Of a DNA stretch of 64,000 nt, positions 1-8,455 are shown piece by piece; position 1 is the first letter of the stretch, and each line of letters opens with the position of its first letter. A program made the translations under genes and the position numbers. The DNA comes from Bacteroidota bacterium (GTDB lineage Bacteria; Bacteroidota; Bacteroidia; Chitinophagales; Chitinophagaceae), in the NCBI GenBank assembly GCA_018267545.1, contig JAFDYG010000475.1, positions 1-64,000 on the forward strand, given 5' to 3'. Under the pieces are notes generated by a model. That model did not search any database. It saw nothing but the letters and a program-made list of their open reading frames with translations, and was not told where the DNA came from.

Positions 1-216
1 GTTCCGGCGTATCTGAGGGAGGCGTCGGGGGTGATGAGCGGGCGGCGGGTGGATGCGGGAGTGGTGGCGGAAGTGGTAGACCGCGCCAGGGAGGAGGTGA
101 CGCCGATCAGTGATGGGAGGGTGACGGCGGAGTACAAGCGGTTGTTGCTGGGGCAGCTGATCAAGGCGCATTTTTTAACGTTGTTTCCGGAACTGGAGGA
201 GGGGGATGTTTTATGA
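1..216 (+). CDS. xdhA: Xanthine dehydrogenase small (FeS/FAD) subunit, 3' end only
   Basis: The window opens inside this gene; 71 codons remain in frame 1 up to the stop at 214-216. The residues match the C-terminal lobe of the CO-dehydrogenase flavoprotein domain, with the family ending TPISDGR..AEYKRLL..QL. This subunit passes electrons from the molybdenum subunit through FeS clusters to FAD and NAD+. The next gene starts in the stop codon (ATGA overlap), as expected for coupled translation of XdhA and XdhB. The 2Fe-2S and FAD domains lie outside the window. Confidence 0.85.
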   Translation, partial: VPAYLREASGVMSGRRVDAGVVAEVVDRAREEVTPISDGRVTAEYKRLLLGQLIKAHFLTLFPELEEGDVL

Positions 217-2480
217 AACATATCGATGCAGCGGCACATACGAGGGGGGAGTCCATCTACCTGGATGATATTCCGTTGATTCGGGGTACGTTATTCGGTG
301 CGGTATATGGGTCACCGGTGGCGCATGGGATAGTGCGGCGGCTGGATACGGCTGAGGCTGAGCAGTGTCCGGGGGTGGTGCGGGTGTTTACGTTCAGGGA
401 TGTGACGGGGGAGAATCAGATTGGGGGTATCATGCCGGACGAACCTTTGTTTGCTGCGGAGCATGTGCATTTTTGCGGTATGCCGATGGCCTTTGTAGTG
501 GCTGTGTCGGAAGAGGCGGCGAAGCATGCAGCTGGGAAGATAAAAGTGGAGATCGACCCGTTGCCGGTGATTACTGATCCGAGGGTGGCGAAGGAAAGGG
601 GGGAGCTGATTGTGCCGCCGCGGACTTTCCGGCTGGGGGAGATCGATGAGGCCTGGCCGTTATGCGAATATATTTTCGAAGGGCGGGCGGATACGAATGG
701 ACAGGAACATTTGTATATCGAGACGCAGGGGGCTTATGCCGTTCCGATGGAAAATCAAACCATTCGTATTTATTCTTCTACGCAGGCGCCGACTGCGGTA
801 CAGCGGGCGGTTTCCAAGGTAACGGGTTTGGCGATGCATGCGTTGGACATCGAAGTGGGCAGGCTGGGAGGAGGGTTTGGGGGGAAGGAGGATCAGGCTA
901 ATGGGTGGGCGGCGTTGTGTGCGCTGGCATGTCTGCACCTGAGGAAGCCGGTCAAGTATTCGATGCCCAGAGCGGATGATATGGTGATGACCGGGAAGCG
1001 GCATCCTTATTCTTCGGATTTTAAGATTGGTCTGGATAAAGATTTTAAGATACTGGCTTATGCCGTGACTTTCTATCAGAATGCGGGTGCGGCGGCGGAC
1101 CTGTCTCCGGCTGTGATGGAGCGGACGTTGTTTCACTGTACCAATTCCTATTTTATCCCCAATGTGCGCGCGACGGCTTATAGCTGCCGAACGAATCTGC
1201 CGCCGAATACGGCTTTTCGGGGGTTTGGCGGTCCGCAGGGGATGTTCGTCATCGAAGCTGCCATTGCGAAGTCGGCGGAGAGCCTGGGTGTTCCGGCGAG
1301 CCTGATCCAGGAGCGGAATTTACAGCAGACGGGAGATGAGTTTCCTTATGGGCAGAAGGCGGTAAGCGAGGCGAGGGCGTGCTGGCGGAAGGCGGAGGAG
1401 TTATATGATCTGGGTGAGCTGAGGGCGTCGGTGGAGGAGTATAACCGGACCAACAGGCTTTTTAAGAAGGGGTTGGCGATGATGCCTGTATGTTTCGGGA
1501 TTTCGTTTACGAAGACGCTGATGAACCAGGCGAGGGCGCAGGTGCACGTGTATACGGATGGAAGTGTCAGTGTGAGTACGGGTGCGGTAGAGATGGGGCA
1601 GGGGGTGAATACGAAGATGATACAGGTGGCTGCGGCGGTATTTTCCATCGATATAGACATGGTGAAGGTGCAGGCGACCAGCACCTGGAAAATTGCGAAT
1701 ACTTCGCCTTCGGCGGCGAGTGCGACGGCCGACTTGAATGGGAAGGCGGTGTTGATGGCTTGTACGGCGATTTTGGAGCGCTTGAAGGAAGTGGCGGCAA
1801 TCGAGCTGGGTGGAAAGGCAGATATAGTGCTGAAGGATGGGAGGGTATGGGCAGGGGGAGAGGAGACGGGGATGAGCTGGAAGCAGCTGGTGATGGCCGC
1901 TTTTGTGAGGCGGGTGAGTCTTTCGGAACATGCGCACTATGCGACGCCGGGGATCCATTTCGATGCGAGCCGGGAGAAGGGGCATCCTTTTGCCTATCAC
2001 GTATATGGTACGGCTATCGTGATGGCTACGCTGGATTGTTTGCGGGGACGGTACAGCTTCGATGCGGTGAAGGTGGTACACGACTTTGGAGTCAGTATGA
2101 ACCCGGTGATCGACCGGGGGCAGATCGAAGGAGGAATCGTCCAGGGAATTGGCTGGATGACGATGGAAGAGATAGTATACGACGAGGAGGGCAGGCTGCG
2201 TTCGAATACTTTGTCTGCGTATAAAGTGCCGGATATTTATTCTGTGCCTTCGCAGATCGACATCGATTTTTTGAATACGGAGCAGGATAATCTGGCGATC
2301 TTCCGCAGCAAGGCGGTGGGCGAGCCGCCATTGATGTACGGTATCGGGGCTTATTTTGCATTGCGGAATGCGATACGGGCGTTCAATCCGTCGGTAGAAT
2401 TGCCGTTCAATGCCCCGTTGACTCCTGAAAAGGCGCTGATGGGTTTGTATGAAAACCAATTGAAGTATGCTGGCGGCTAA
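213..2480 (+). CDS. xdhB: Xanthine dehydrogenase molybdopterin-binding subunit
   Basis: 755 residues, normal for the XdhB half of two-subunit bacterial xanthine dehydrogenases. It oxidises hypoxanthine and xanthine to urate at a molybdenum cofactor. Visible marks are the glycine-rich GRLGGGFGGKE loop near residue 210, the substrate-pocket TAFRGFGGPQG segment near residue 335, and the C-terminal VGEPPLMYG motif. By family knowledge the Glu of that last motif (E704 here) is the general base that activates the Mo-OH group. The start overlaps the xdhA stop by 4 bp and the 3' end overlaps xdhC by 14 bp. A CO-dehydrogenase-like oxidase is the alternative, but the purine context makes XDH far more likely. 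Confidence 0.95.
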   Translation: MKHIDAAAHTRGESIYLDDIPLIRGTLFGAVYGSPVAHGIVRRLDTAEAEQCPGVVRVFTFRDVTGENQIGGIMPDEPLFAAEHVHFCGMPMAFVVAVSEEAAKHAAGKIKVEIDPLPVITDPRVAKERGELIVPPRTFRLGEIDEAWPLCEYIFEGRADTNGQEHLYIETQGAYAVPMENQTIRIYSSTQAPTAVQRAVSKVTGLAMHALDIEVGRLGGGFGGKEDQANGWAALCALACLHLRKPVKYSMPRADDMVMTGKRHPYSSDFKIGLDKDFKILAYAVTFYQNAGAAADLSPAVMERTLFHCTNSYFIPNVRATAYSCRTNLPPNTAFRGFGGPQGMFVIEAAIAKSAESLGVPASLIQERNLQQTGDEFPYGQKAVSEARACWRKAEELYDLGELRASVEEYNRTNRLFKKGLAMMPVCFGISFTKTLMNQARAQVHVYTDGSVSVSTGAVEMGQGVNTKMIQVAAAVFSIDIDMVKVQATSTWKIANTSPSAASATADLNGKAVLMACTAILERLKEVAAIELGGKADIVLKDGRVWAGGEETGMSWKQLVMAAFVRRVSLSEHAHYATPGIHFDASREKGHPFAYHVYGTAIVMATLDCLRGRYSFDAVKVVHDFGVSMNPVIDRGQIEGGIVQGIGWMTMEEIVYDEEGRLRSNTLSAYKVPDIYSVPSQIDIDFLNTEQDNLAIFRSKAVGEPPLMYGIGAYFALRNAIRAFNPSVELPFNAPLTPEKALMGLYENQLKYAGG

Positions 2481-3453
2481 GCGACTGTCTTTATGGCGAC
2501 GGGCTCTTTCGAGTCTGCGACGAAATATTCCCGTCCTGTTGTTATATGTGGTAGAGAGTAAGGGAAGCAGTCCGGGGAGACAGGGTTTTTTTATGCTGGT
2601 GAATGGGGCAGGAGAAATGGAGGGGTCGATCGGCGGAGGCATTATGGAGTTCAAGTTTACGGAACTGGCCAGGGAGTATCTGTCGGAAGGGGTGCGGGTT
2701 TCACAACTTCGCAGGCAGGTGCATGATAAGGCGGAGGGAAAGGACCGGAGCGGGATGATCTGTTCGGGCGAGCAGACGATTTTACTTTATTCTTTACGGG
2801 CGGATGATCTGCCGGCGGTAATCCGGCTGGTCGATTCATTGGAGGATTACCGGAATGGCTGCTTACGGCTATCGCCGGAGGGGATGAGCTTCCGGGACGA
2901 GCCGCCGGCGGTGGACTTTCATTTTGAGGTGCGGGGTGAGGGGGATTGGTCGTATGAAGAGAAGACCGGTTACATCGACCGTTTATTTATCATAGGGGGT
3001 GGCCATTGTGCGCTTGCTTTTTCGCGGGTCATGCAGACCATGGATTTTTATATCGTGTTGTTCGATGACCGGAAGGGGCTGGATTCGATTCGGCGGAACG
3101 AGTATGTGAATGAGCAGGTATTGGTCAGCGACTACGATGATTTGCGGGATCTGGTGGAAGGGGAAGGACGGTATCATTACGTAATGGTGATGACGCAGGG
3201 GTACAGGACGGATGACCGGGCGGTGCGTGCTTTGCTGGACAAGGACTTTCGATATTTCGGGTTATTGGGCAGCAAGGCCAAGATCGGAAAGATGTTCGAG
3301 ACTTACAGGGCGGAGGGGATGGACGAGAAGCGGCTGGGTAGGCTGCGGGCGCCGGCGGGACTGGCTATTCATAGTCAGACGCCGGAGGAGATTGCGGTGA
3401 GCATTGCGGCGGAGATCATACAGGTGAAACATGCGGCGATCATTCCCGGGTAA
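2467..3453 (+). CDS. xdhC: XdhC/CoxI family molybdenum-cofactor maturation protein
   Basis: 328 residues. The N-terminal half carries the XdhC/CoxI domain (VESKGSSPGRQGFFMLV and GSIGGGIMEF, residues ~28-66). The C-terminal half is a Rossmann-like XdhC_C domain beginning at IIGGGHCALAF near residue 178 and continuing to GLLGSKAKIGKMFE. XdhC binds Moco, stabilises it during sulfuration and inserts it into XdhB; it is not part of the final enzyme. The ATG lies inside the 3' end of xdhB, so the two are translationally coupled. Its 3' end overlaps that of the convergent uricase gene by 14 bp. Confidence 0.92.
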   Translation: MLAAKRLSLWRRALSSLRRNIPVLLLYVVESKGSSPGRQGFFMLVNGAGEMEGSIGGGIMEFKFTELAREYLSEGVRVSQLRRQVHDKAEGKDRSGMICSGEQTILLYSLRADDLPAVIRLVDSLEDYRNGCLRLSPEGMSFRDEPPAVDFHFEVRGEGDWSYEEKTGYIDRLFIIGGGHCALAFSRVMQTMDFYIVLFDDRKGLDSIRRNEYVNEQVLVSDYDDLRDLVEGEGRYHYVMVMTQGYRTDDRAVRALLDKDFRYFGLLGSKAKIGKMFETYRAEGMDEKRLGRLRAPAGLAIHSQTPEEIAVSIAAEIIQVKHAAIIPG

Positions 3454-4285
3454 GGGTGCCCGTGATATATCCATAGGGCTCGTCGGTAGCAATGAAGATT
3501 TCGTTTTCGTTGTCGATACCAAATTGCTGAAGATTGAACGGTATATGGTGTTTGTTGGGCATTTTCAGAGTGATTTCCCGGATGGAGGGGAAGTCGGAAA
3601 GGGCGTTTTCTCCCATGGCATAAAGGGTATGCTGTACGGAGAGGCTTTTGTGCGTGGCGAAGGTGTGGAGGAGGTTGTTCCGGATCTCGTTATAGAGCTG
3701 TCCCGGGTTGGGGGGAAGCCCATCGTAGGTCCAGGATACTTCGCATTGCGTGGAGAAGATACGGTCTGCGGTTTCTTTGAGGGTAGTGTATTGGTCCTTT
3801 ATATAGTTTTCGAAACCGGAGTCGGTGGTTTTGAGGATGAGCAGGTCTTTTATACCGGCTGAAAGGGTGGTTTGCTGCCGGTTCTTTTTTATATGGGCCT
3901 CGTGTTTTTCGGAGCCTCCGTCGATGAAGGAGTGGGGGTGGGGGGCTCCGTCGATGGTCATTCTTTTCCAGCTGAATTCGGTGATTTCGATATCGACTTC
4001 CGATACCTGCGGGTTATTGGATAGAAAATGATCGGCCAGATGGAGGCCAAATTCTTCGATGGAAGCGGTGAATTTATCTTTAGCCAGCGCATAGACGGTG
4101 TTCTTCATCGTATCGGTGGGCAATACTTTTGTATTGTCTCCGATGGTATGAACGGTGTCGAAATCTCCTTTCAGGGAGACATTCACGGAGATGTGCCTTA
4201 TCTCGTGATGGTCTGGTCGCCGGATGATTTTAGACAACCGGATGGCCTGCTTTCCATATGCGTTCCTGTCGAGGTGAAATGCCAT
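3440..4285 (-). CDS. pucL: Urate oxidase (uricase)
   Basis: 281 residues, typical of cofactor-free uricases. It converts urate, O2 and water to 5-hydroxyisourate and H2O2. The N-terminal T-fold contains DNTKVLPTDTMKNTVYALAK (residues ~50-70), which carries the active-site Thr; later conserved stretches include EFGLHLADHFL and the GAPHPHSFIDGG loop. It is the only gene of the purine block on the minus strand: it faces xdhC tail to tail and diverges from allB across 50 bp. Its codons end in C far more often than those of its + strand neighbours, which reflects strand composition rather than transfer. A fused UraD domain, as in Bacillus PucL, is absent; uraD is a separate gene here. Confidence 0.95.
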   Translation of the reverse strand: MAFHLDRNAYGKQAIRLSKIIRRPDHHEIRHISVNVSLKGDFDTVHTIGDNTKVLPTDTMKNTVYALAKDKFTASIEEFGLHLADHFLSNNPQVSEVDIEITEFSWKRMTIDGAPHPHSFIDGGSEKHEAHIKKNRQQTTLSAGIKDLLILKTTDSGFENYIKDQYTTLKETADRIFSTQCEVSWTYDGLPPNPGQLYNEIRNNLLHTFATHKSLSVQHTLYAMGENALSDFPSIREITLKMPNKHHIPFNLQQFGIDNENEIFIATDEPYGYITGTLTRE

Positions 4286-4335
4286 ACTTCAATATAAATA
4301 AATTTCTTAAATTGTACGAAGCCAAGTGATGAAAA
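4286..4335. promoter_or_regulatory. Divergent uricase/allB intergenic promoter region
   Basis: These 50 AT-rich bases separate the starts of the uricase gene (leftward) and allB (rightward), so both promoters must lie here or extend into the genes. TAAATTTC at 4299-4306 matches the Bacteroidota -7 consensus TAnnTTTG at 7 of 8 positions and would give a leader of about 20 nt for allB. No clear -33 TTTG and no obvious dyad for a purine-responsive repressor were found. Confidence 0.35.
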
Positions 4336-5637
4336 ATGTCGAAGGCAATTGCTCTATATAGCCAGCAGGTGCTCCTTCCGGAGGGGGTGAAGGAGGCGAC
4401 TCTTTTTATGGATGGGGGTGTGATTACGGAGATCCTACCCGGGATGAGCATGGAAGAGGGAGTCGAGCTGGTCAATGTGGGCAGTAAGGTAGTGATGCCG
4501 GGGGTAATCGATCCGCATGTGCATATCAATGAACCCGGGAGGACAGATTGGGAGGGGTTTGAAACGGCTGGTCTTGCTGCGGTGGCGGGTGGGATAACGA
4601 TGCTCGTGGATATGCCGCTCAATTCCTCACCGGTTACGACGACGGTGGAGGCTTTTGACCAGAAGAGGGCTGCTGCTGCGGGTAAGGTGCGTTGTGATTG
4701 TGGATTTTGGGGTGGGGTGGTGCCTGGTAATGCGGGGGAGATCGGACCGTTGATCGAGCGTGGGGTGCTGGGTTTTAAGGCTTTTCTCACGCATTCGGGG
4801 ATCGATGAATTTCCAAATGTCAAAGAGGATGATTTGCGGAAGGTGATGCCGGTGATAGCGGGTGCGGGCTTGCCATTGCTGGTGCATTGCGAGCTGGAAG
4901 ATGGGGGGGCTTTTGCGTTTGAGGGGAACCCGAGGTCATACCGGAGGTACCTTATGTCGAGACCGGCGAGCTGGGAGGACGAGGCGATTGCGCTAATGAT
5001 TAAGCTGTGTGAGGAATATAAGTGCCGGGTGCATATCGTGCATTTGTCTTCGGCTTCTTCGATTCCGCAGATACGGCGTGCGAAGGAGCGTGGACTGCCG
5101 CTGACGGTTGAGACGGCGCCGCATTATTTATATTTTTCGGCGGAAGGGATTGCGGATGGGGCGACTTATTTCAAGTGTGCGCCACCTATCCGGGAGAAGG
5201 TAAATAACGATTTGTTGTGGGAGGCCTTACGGGAAGGGGTGATCGATTTTGTGGCTACGGATCATAGTCCTGCGCCTCCTATCCTGAAGATGGCCGAGAG
5301 CGGGGATTTTACCAGGGCCTGGGGAGGGATTTCGTCTTTACAGCTGTTGCTGCCGGTTGTATGGACGGCAGCGAGCCAGCGGGGATTTGGTTTGGAAGAT
5401 ATGGTGAAATGGCTGTGCAGGAAGCCGGCTGAGCTGGCAGGGGTGTCGGAAGAGCGAGGGAGTATAGTACGAGGATATAGAGCAGACTTAGTGGTATGGG
5501 ATGAGGGGCGCAGGTTTCGGGTAGAGGAGTCGGGGCTGTATCACCGGCATAAGGGGACGCCTTACCTGGGTGAGGAGCTATTGGGAGTGGTGGAGCAGAC
5601 CTGGTTGGGTGGGGAGCGTGTATTTGGAAATTCGTGA
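4336..5637 (+). CDS. allB: Allantoinase
   Basis: 433 residues, cyclic amidohydrolase (dihydroorotase-like) superfamily. It hydrolyses the hydantoin ring of allantoin to allantoate. Metal-site motifs are in the right order: VIDPHVHINEPGRTDWEG (HxH, residues ~56-75), the probable carbamylated Lys in GVLGFKAFLTHSG (~150), LLVHCE, HIVHLSSASS, and the distal Asp in FVATDHSP (~310). It is the first gene of the long rightward operon and is followed by allC after a single base. Dihydropyrimidinase is the main alternative; the allC/allE context argues for allantoinase. Confidence 0.93.
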   Translation: MSKAIALYSQQVLLPEGVKEATLFMDGGVITEILPGMSMEEGVELVNVGSKVVMPGVIDPHVHINEPGRTDWEGFETAGLAAVAGGITMLVDMPLNSSPVTTTVEAFDQKRAAAAGKVRCDCGFWGGVVPGNAGEIGPLIERGVLGFKAFLTHSGIDEFPNVKEDDLRKVMPVIAGAGLPLLVHCELEDGGAFAFEGNPRSYRRYLMSRPASWEDEAIALMIKLCEEYKCRVHIVHLSSASSIPQIRRAKERGLPLTVETAPHYLYFSAEGIADGATYFKCAPPIREKVNNDLLWEALREGVIDFVATDHSPAPPILKMAESGDFTRAWGGISSLQLLLPVVWTAASQRGFGLEDMVKWLCRKPAELAGVSEERGSIVRGYRADLVVWDEGRRFRVEESGLYHRHKGTPYLGEELLGVVEQTWLGGERVFGNS

Positions 5638-5638
5638 C

Positions 5639-6877
5639 ATGAGCGGATATATTCAGCGTGCGGAACATATTATCGGACGGATTGACGAGCTGGCTGCAAT
5701 CAGCGAGCAGGATTCGGGTATTACGCGCCGTTATGGTACGGGGGCTGCTGTGTCGGCGGGTGATAAGGTATTGGCCTGGATGCGTGAGGCGGGATTGACG
5801 GGCAGGAAGGATGCTATCGGTAATATCCGGGGAAGGCTGGACTGCGGCAACCCGGCTGCCCGGACGATGGTCATCGCTTCTCATATCGATACGGTGGTGA
5901 ATGCGGGCAAGTGGGATGGGCCGTTGGGGGTATTGGTGGGTTTAGATCTGCTGGAGCAGGTTATTCGTAAGGGAAAGATTTTTCCTTTTCATATAGAGCT
6001 GATTGCGTTTTGTGACGAAGAGGGGGTACGTTTTCATACGACGTACCTGGGGAGTAAGGTAGTGGCGGGGAGTTTCGAGCCGGAGCTATTGGAGCGTAGG
6101 GATGAGGAGGGGATAAGTCTTCGGGAAGCGGTGGAGGCTATCGGCGGCAGGCCTGACGAATTGGATAGCGAGGCGATCGGGGACGGGAGGTGGCTGGGTT
6201 ATTTCGAGCTGCATATCGAGCAGGGGCCTGTGTTATATGAGCGGAAGGTTCCGGTGGCCCTGGTGAAGGGGATTGCGGGCCAGGTGCGTGCGGAAGTAGT
6301 CTTTACGGGCATGGCGGGGCATGCGGGAACGGTGCCGATGATTATGCGGCAGGATGCGTTGTGCGGGGCTTCGGAGTTTGTTTTGGGAGCGGAGGAGCTG
6401 GCTGGTGGGGAAGGAAGCGGGTTGGTGGCTACTGTGGGGAAGCTGGAGGTCAGGGGCGGAGCGAGCAATGTGATTCCGGGGGAGGTGGTTTGCAGCGTCG
6501 ATATACGGAGTGCGGATGCGGGTGTGCTGGAGCGGGGGCATGAGCGGCTGCGTTTGTTGGCTGAGGAGATCGGGAGCAGGCGTGGTCTTGGGGTGCAGTG
6601 GAAGGTCGTACAGGCGACTGCGCCTGTCGATGGAGACGAGCGGATGAATAAGCTGTTGGGAGAAAGTATCGAAGCGGCGGGATATCCGGTGCTTGAGCTG
6701 GTGAGCGGTGCGGGGCACGATGCTGTGCCGGTTTCGGCTGTGTCGCCCGTTTCTATGCTGTTCGTCCGGTGTTATAAGGGAATTAGCCATCATCCATTGG
6801 AAGATGTGGAGAAGGGGGATCTGGCGGCGGCGATTGCTGTCGCGGAAATTTTTGTCGATCGACTAACTGAAATTTAG
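5639..6877 (+). CDS. allC: Allantoate amidohydrolase
   Basis: 412 residues, M20 metallopeptidase-like amidohydrolase of the AllC/hydantoinase-carbamoylase group. It hydrolyses allantoate to ureidoglycine, CO2 and ammonia. Metal and substrate motifs: SHIDTVVNAGKWDGPLG (residues ~81-97), FCDEEGVRFHTTYLGS (~124-139) and the dimerisation/active-site ELHIEQGPVLYE (~191-202). An upstream in-frame start at 5570 would place the N-terminus inside allB; ATG 5639, one base after the allB stop, gives the normal N-terminus. An N-carbamoyl amino acid hydrolase would look similar, but the next gene encodes the enzyme that uses its product. Confidence 0.92.
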   Translation: MSGYIQRAEHIIGRIDELAAISEQDSGITRRYGTGAAVSAGDKVLAWMREAGLTGRKDAIGNIRGRLDCGNPAARTMVIASHIDTVVNAGKWDGPLGVLVGLDLLEQVIRKGKIFPFHIELIAFCDEEGVRFHTTYLGSKVVAGSFEPELLERRDEEGISLREAVEAIGGRPDELDSEAIGDGRWLGYFELHIEQGPVLYERKVPVALVKGIAGQVRAEVVFTGMAGHAGTVPMIMRQDALCGASEFVLGAEELAGGEGSGLVATVGKLEVRGGASNVIPGEVVCSVDIRSADAGVLERGHERLRLLAEEIGSRRGLGVQWKVVQATAPVDGDERMNKLLGESIEAAGYPVLELVSGAGHDAVPVSAVSPVSMLFVRCYKGISHHPLEDVEKGDLAAAIAVAEIFVDRLTEI

Positions 6878-6881
6878 CTGT

Positions 6882-7628
6882 ATGGAAATATCTGCGTTAA
6901 CGAGATCGGTAGTAAAAAAGAGTCATGCCTTAATCAGTCCGGACGGGTATATCAATAGTGTGGTTCCGGGCTGGAAGGATTGCACGGTGAATGTCATCAT
7001 CAACGAGCAGATGGGGGCGCGTTTTTGTCAGACCATCGTGACGTGCGGGACCGGGACGGTGCTGACGGGAAAGACGTTGCAGTCTCAATTGTTTTTTTAT
7101 GTGGTCAGCGGCGGGTGCAAGGCCGGTGTGGGTGATGGTTCTGTGAAGCTGTCGAAGGGGGGATATGGATATATACCTGTGGGAAAGACCTATCGGCTGG
7201 ATGGCTTCGAGGAGGGGACACAGCTGTTGACCTTTCACAAGGTTTATGAGCCGCTGGAAGGTTTTTCGGTTCCGGCTGTCTTGTTCGGGTCTGCGGCGGA
7301 TGTGGCGGGGAATGAGTACCTGGGCGATCCGGCTTTGCGGCTGCAGGTTTTGTTACCGGATGAGCCGGCTTTCGATATGGCAGTAAATATATTTACCTAT
7401 GATCCTGGCGGCCATCTGCCCCTTGTGGAGACGCATATCATGGAGCATGGTTTATTGTACCTGGCTGGTCAGGGTGTATACCGGCTGGACCAGGATTGGT
7501 ACCCGGTGAGGAAGGGGGACTGTATTTGGATGGCTCCTTATTGTCAGCAGTGGTTTACGGCGATGGGGAAGGAGCCGGCTGTTTATATCTATTATAAGAA
7601 TGTAAATCGATTCCCGACGACTATATGA
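6882..7628 (+). CDS. allE: (S)-ureidoglycine aminohydrolase, double cupin
   Basis: 248 residues. The bicupin fold is visible as two beta-rich halves. The second has the metal-type cupin motif GHLPLVETHIMEHGLLYLAG near residues 171-190, giving His and Glu ligands for Mn2+. The enzyme releases ammonia from unstable (S)-ureidoglycine to form (S)-ureidoglycolate. It lies 4 bp after allC, and its stop overlaps the uraD start by 4 bp. The CEQMGARF-like substrate strand appears as NEQMGARFCQT at ~42-52. Confidence 0.9.
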   Translation: MEISALTRSVVKKSHALISPDGYINSVVPGWKDCTVNVIINEQMGARFCQTIVTCGTGTVLTGKTLQSQLFFYVVSGGCKAGVGDGSVKLSKGGYGYIPVGKTYRLDGFEEGTQLLTFHKVYEPLEGFSVPAVLFGSAADVAGNEYLGDPALRLQVLLPDEPAFDMAVNIFTYDPGGHLPLVETHIMEHGLLYLAGQGVYRLDQDWYPVRKGDCIWMAPYCQQWFTAMGKEPAVYIYYKNVNRFPTTI

Positions 7629-8128
7629 CGCTGGAAGCATTGAACGGGCTGGACGAGGCTTCGCTAGGCGATGCTTTGCGCAATTGCTGCGGGAGTACGC
7701 GCTGGGTGGAAAAGATGCGGGCTATTTTTCCGGTGGCGGACCGGGAGTTTTTGTATGCAGAGGCGGTATCGGCATGGAGGGCTTGCAGCGAAGAGGATTG
7801 GCGGGAGGCCTTTGGGCATCATCCGCGGATTGGGGATTTGGAGGGATTGAAGAAGAAGTTTGCGGCTACGGCGGACTGGGCTTCCCAGGAGCAGGCGGGA
7901 ACGGGCGGGGCTTCGATGGAAGTGTTGGAGGCGTTGGCGGAGGGGAACGAGGCGTATGAGCGGAGGTACGGGTATATTTTTATCGTTTGTGCCACGGGGA
8001 AGACGGCGGAGGAGATGCTGGGGCTGCTGAGGGGACGAATAGGGAATGTGCCGGAGGCGGAGCTGTTGGTGGCGATGGGAGAGCAGGAAAAAATTACGCG
8101 GATACGATTGGAAAAATTATTGTCATGA
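7625..8128 (+). CDS. uraD: OHCU decarboxylase
   Basis: 167 residues, all-helical OHCU decarboxylase family. It converts 2-oxo-4-hydroxy-4-carboxy-5-ureidoimidazoline to (S)-allantoin, the last of the three steps from urate. The diagnostic HPRIGD motif, whose His is catalytic in the family, is at residues ~61-66, followed by the conserved SQEQAG segment and the C-terminal GNVPEAELLVAMGEQEKITRIRLEKL helices. It overlaps allE and uraH by 4 bp each. Confidence 0.93.
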   Translation: MTLEALNGLDEASLGDALRNCCGSTRWVEKMRAIFPVADREFLYAEAVSAWRACSEEDWREAFGHHPRIGDLEGLKKKFAATADWASQEQAGTGGASMEVLEALAEGNEAYERRYGYIFIVCATGKTAEEMLGLLRGRIGNVPEAELLVAMGEQEKITRIRLEKLLS

Positions 8129-8442
8129 GCAGGATAACGACGCATGTATTGGATCAATCGCTGGGCCGGCCGGCGGGCGGGGTGGAGATCGTTTTGTTTG
8201 CGGGAGAAGAGGAGGTGGCGAGGGGGCGGACGAATGCCGACGGCCGGATTGGCGACTGGGCGGACGTTCCAGGGATTAGGATAGGGAAGCTGCGGTTCGA
8301 GACGGGGGAATATTTCAAGCGGCTGGAAGTGGCGACTTTCTATCCTTTTGTGGAGGTCTATTTCGAGATCACGGCGGAGGGGCATTATCATATACCCTTG
8401 TTATTGAGTCCATGGGGATATTCTACGTATCGGGGTTCCTGA
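8125..8442 (+). CDS. uraH: 5-hydroxyisourate hydrolase (transthyretin-like)
   Basis: 105 residues from ATG 8125, which sits in the uraD stop (ATGA). It opens the ring of 5-hydroxyisourate to give OHCU. All three family signatures are present: TTHVLDQSLGRPA at the N-terminus, the central GRIGDW region, and the C-terminal HIPLLLSPWGYSTYRGS with the invariant YRGS tail that separates these enzymes from transthyretin. An in-frame start at 7987 lies far inside uraD and is not needed. There is no signal peptide, so it acts in the cytoplasm. Confidence 0.95.
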   Translation: MSRITTHVLDQSLGRPAGGVEIVLFAGEEEVARGRTNADGRIGDWADVPGIRIGKLRFETGEYFKRLEVATFYPFVEVYFEITAEGHYHIPLLLSPWGYSTYRGS

Positions 8443-8455
8443 TTAAATCATCTAT

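Noticed and set aside
1401-2654. 417-codon open frame on the minus strand opposite xdhB
   Set aside because: Arg/His/Pro-rich translation typical of the antisense of a G-rich gene; xdhB has intact motifs and overlaps correctly with its neighbours.
5570-5638. Longer N-terminus for allC starting inside allB
   Set aside because: The extra residues are the out-of-frame translation of the allB C-terminus; the ATG at 5639 gives the family N-terminus.
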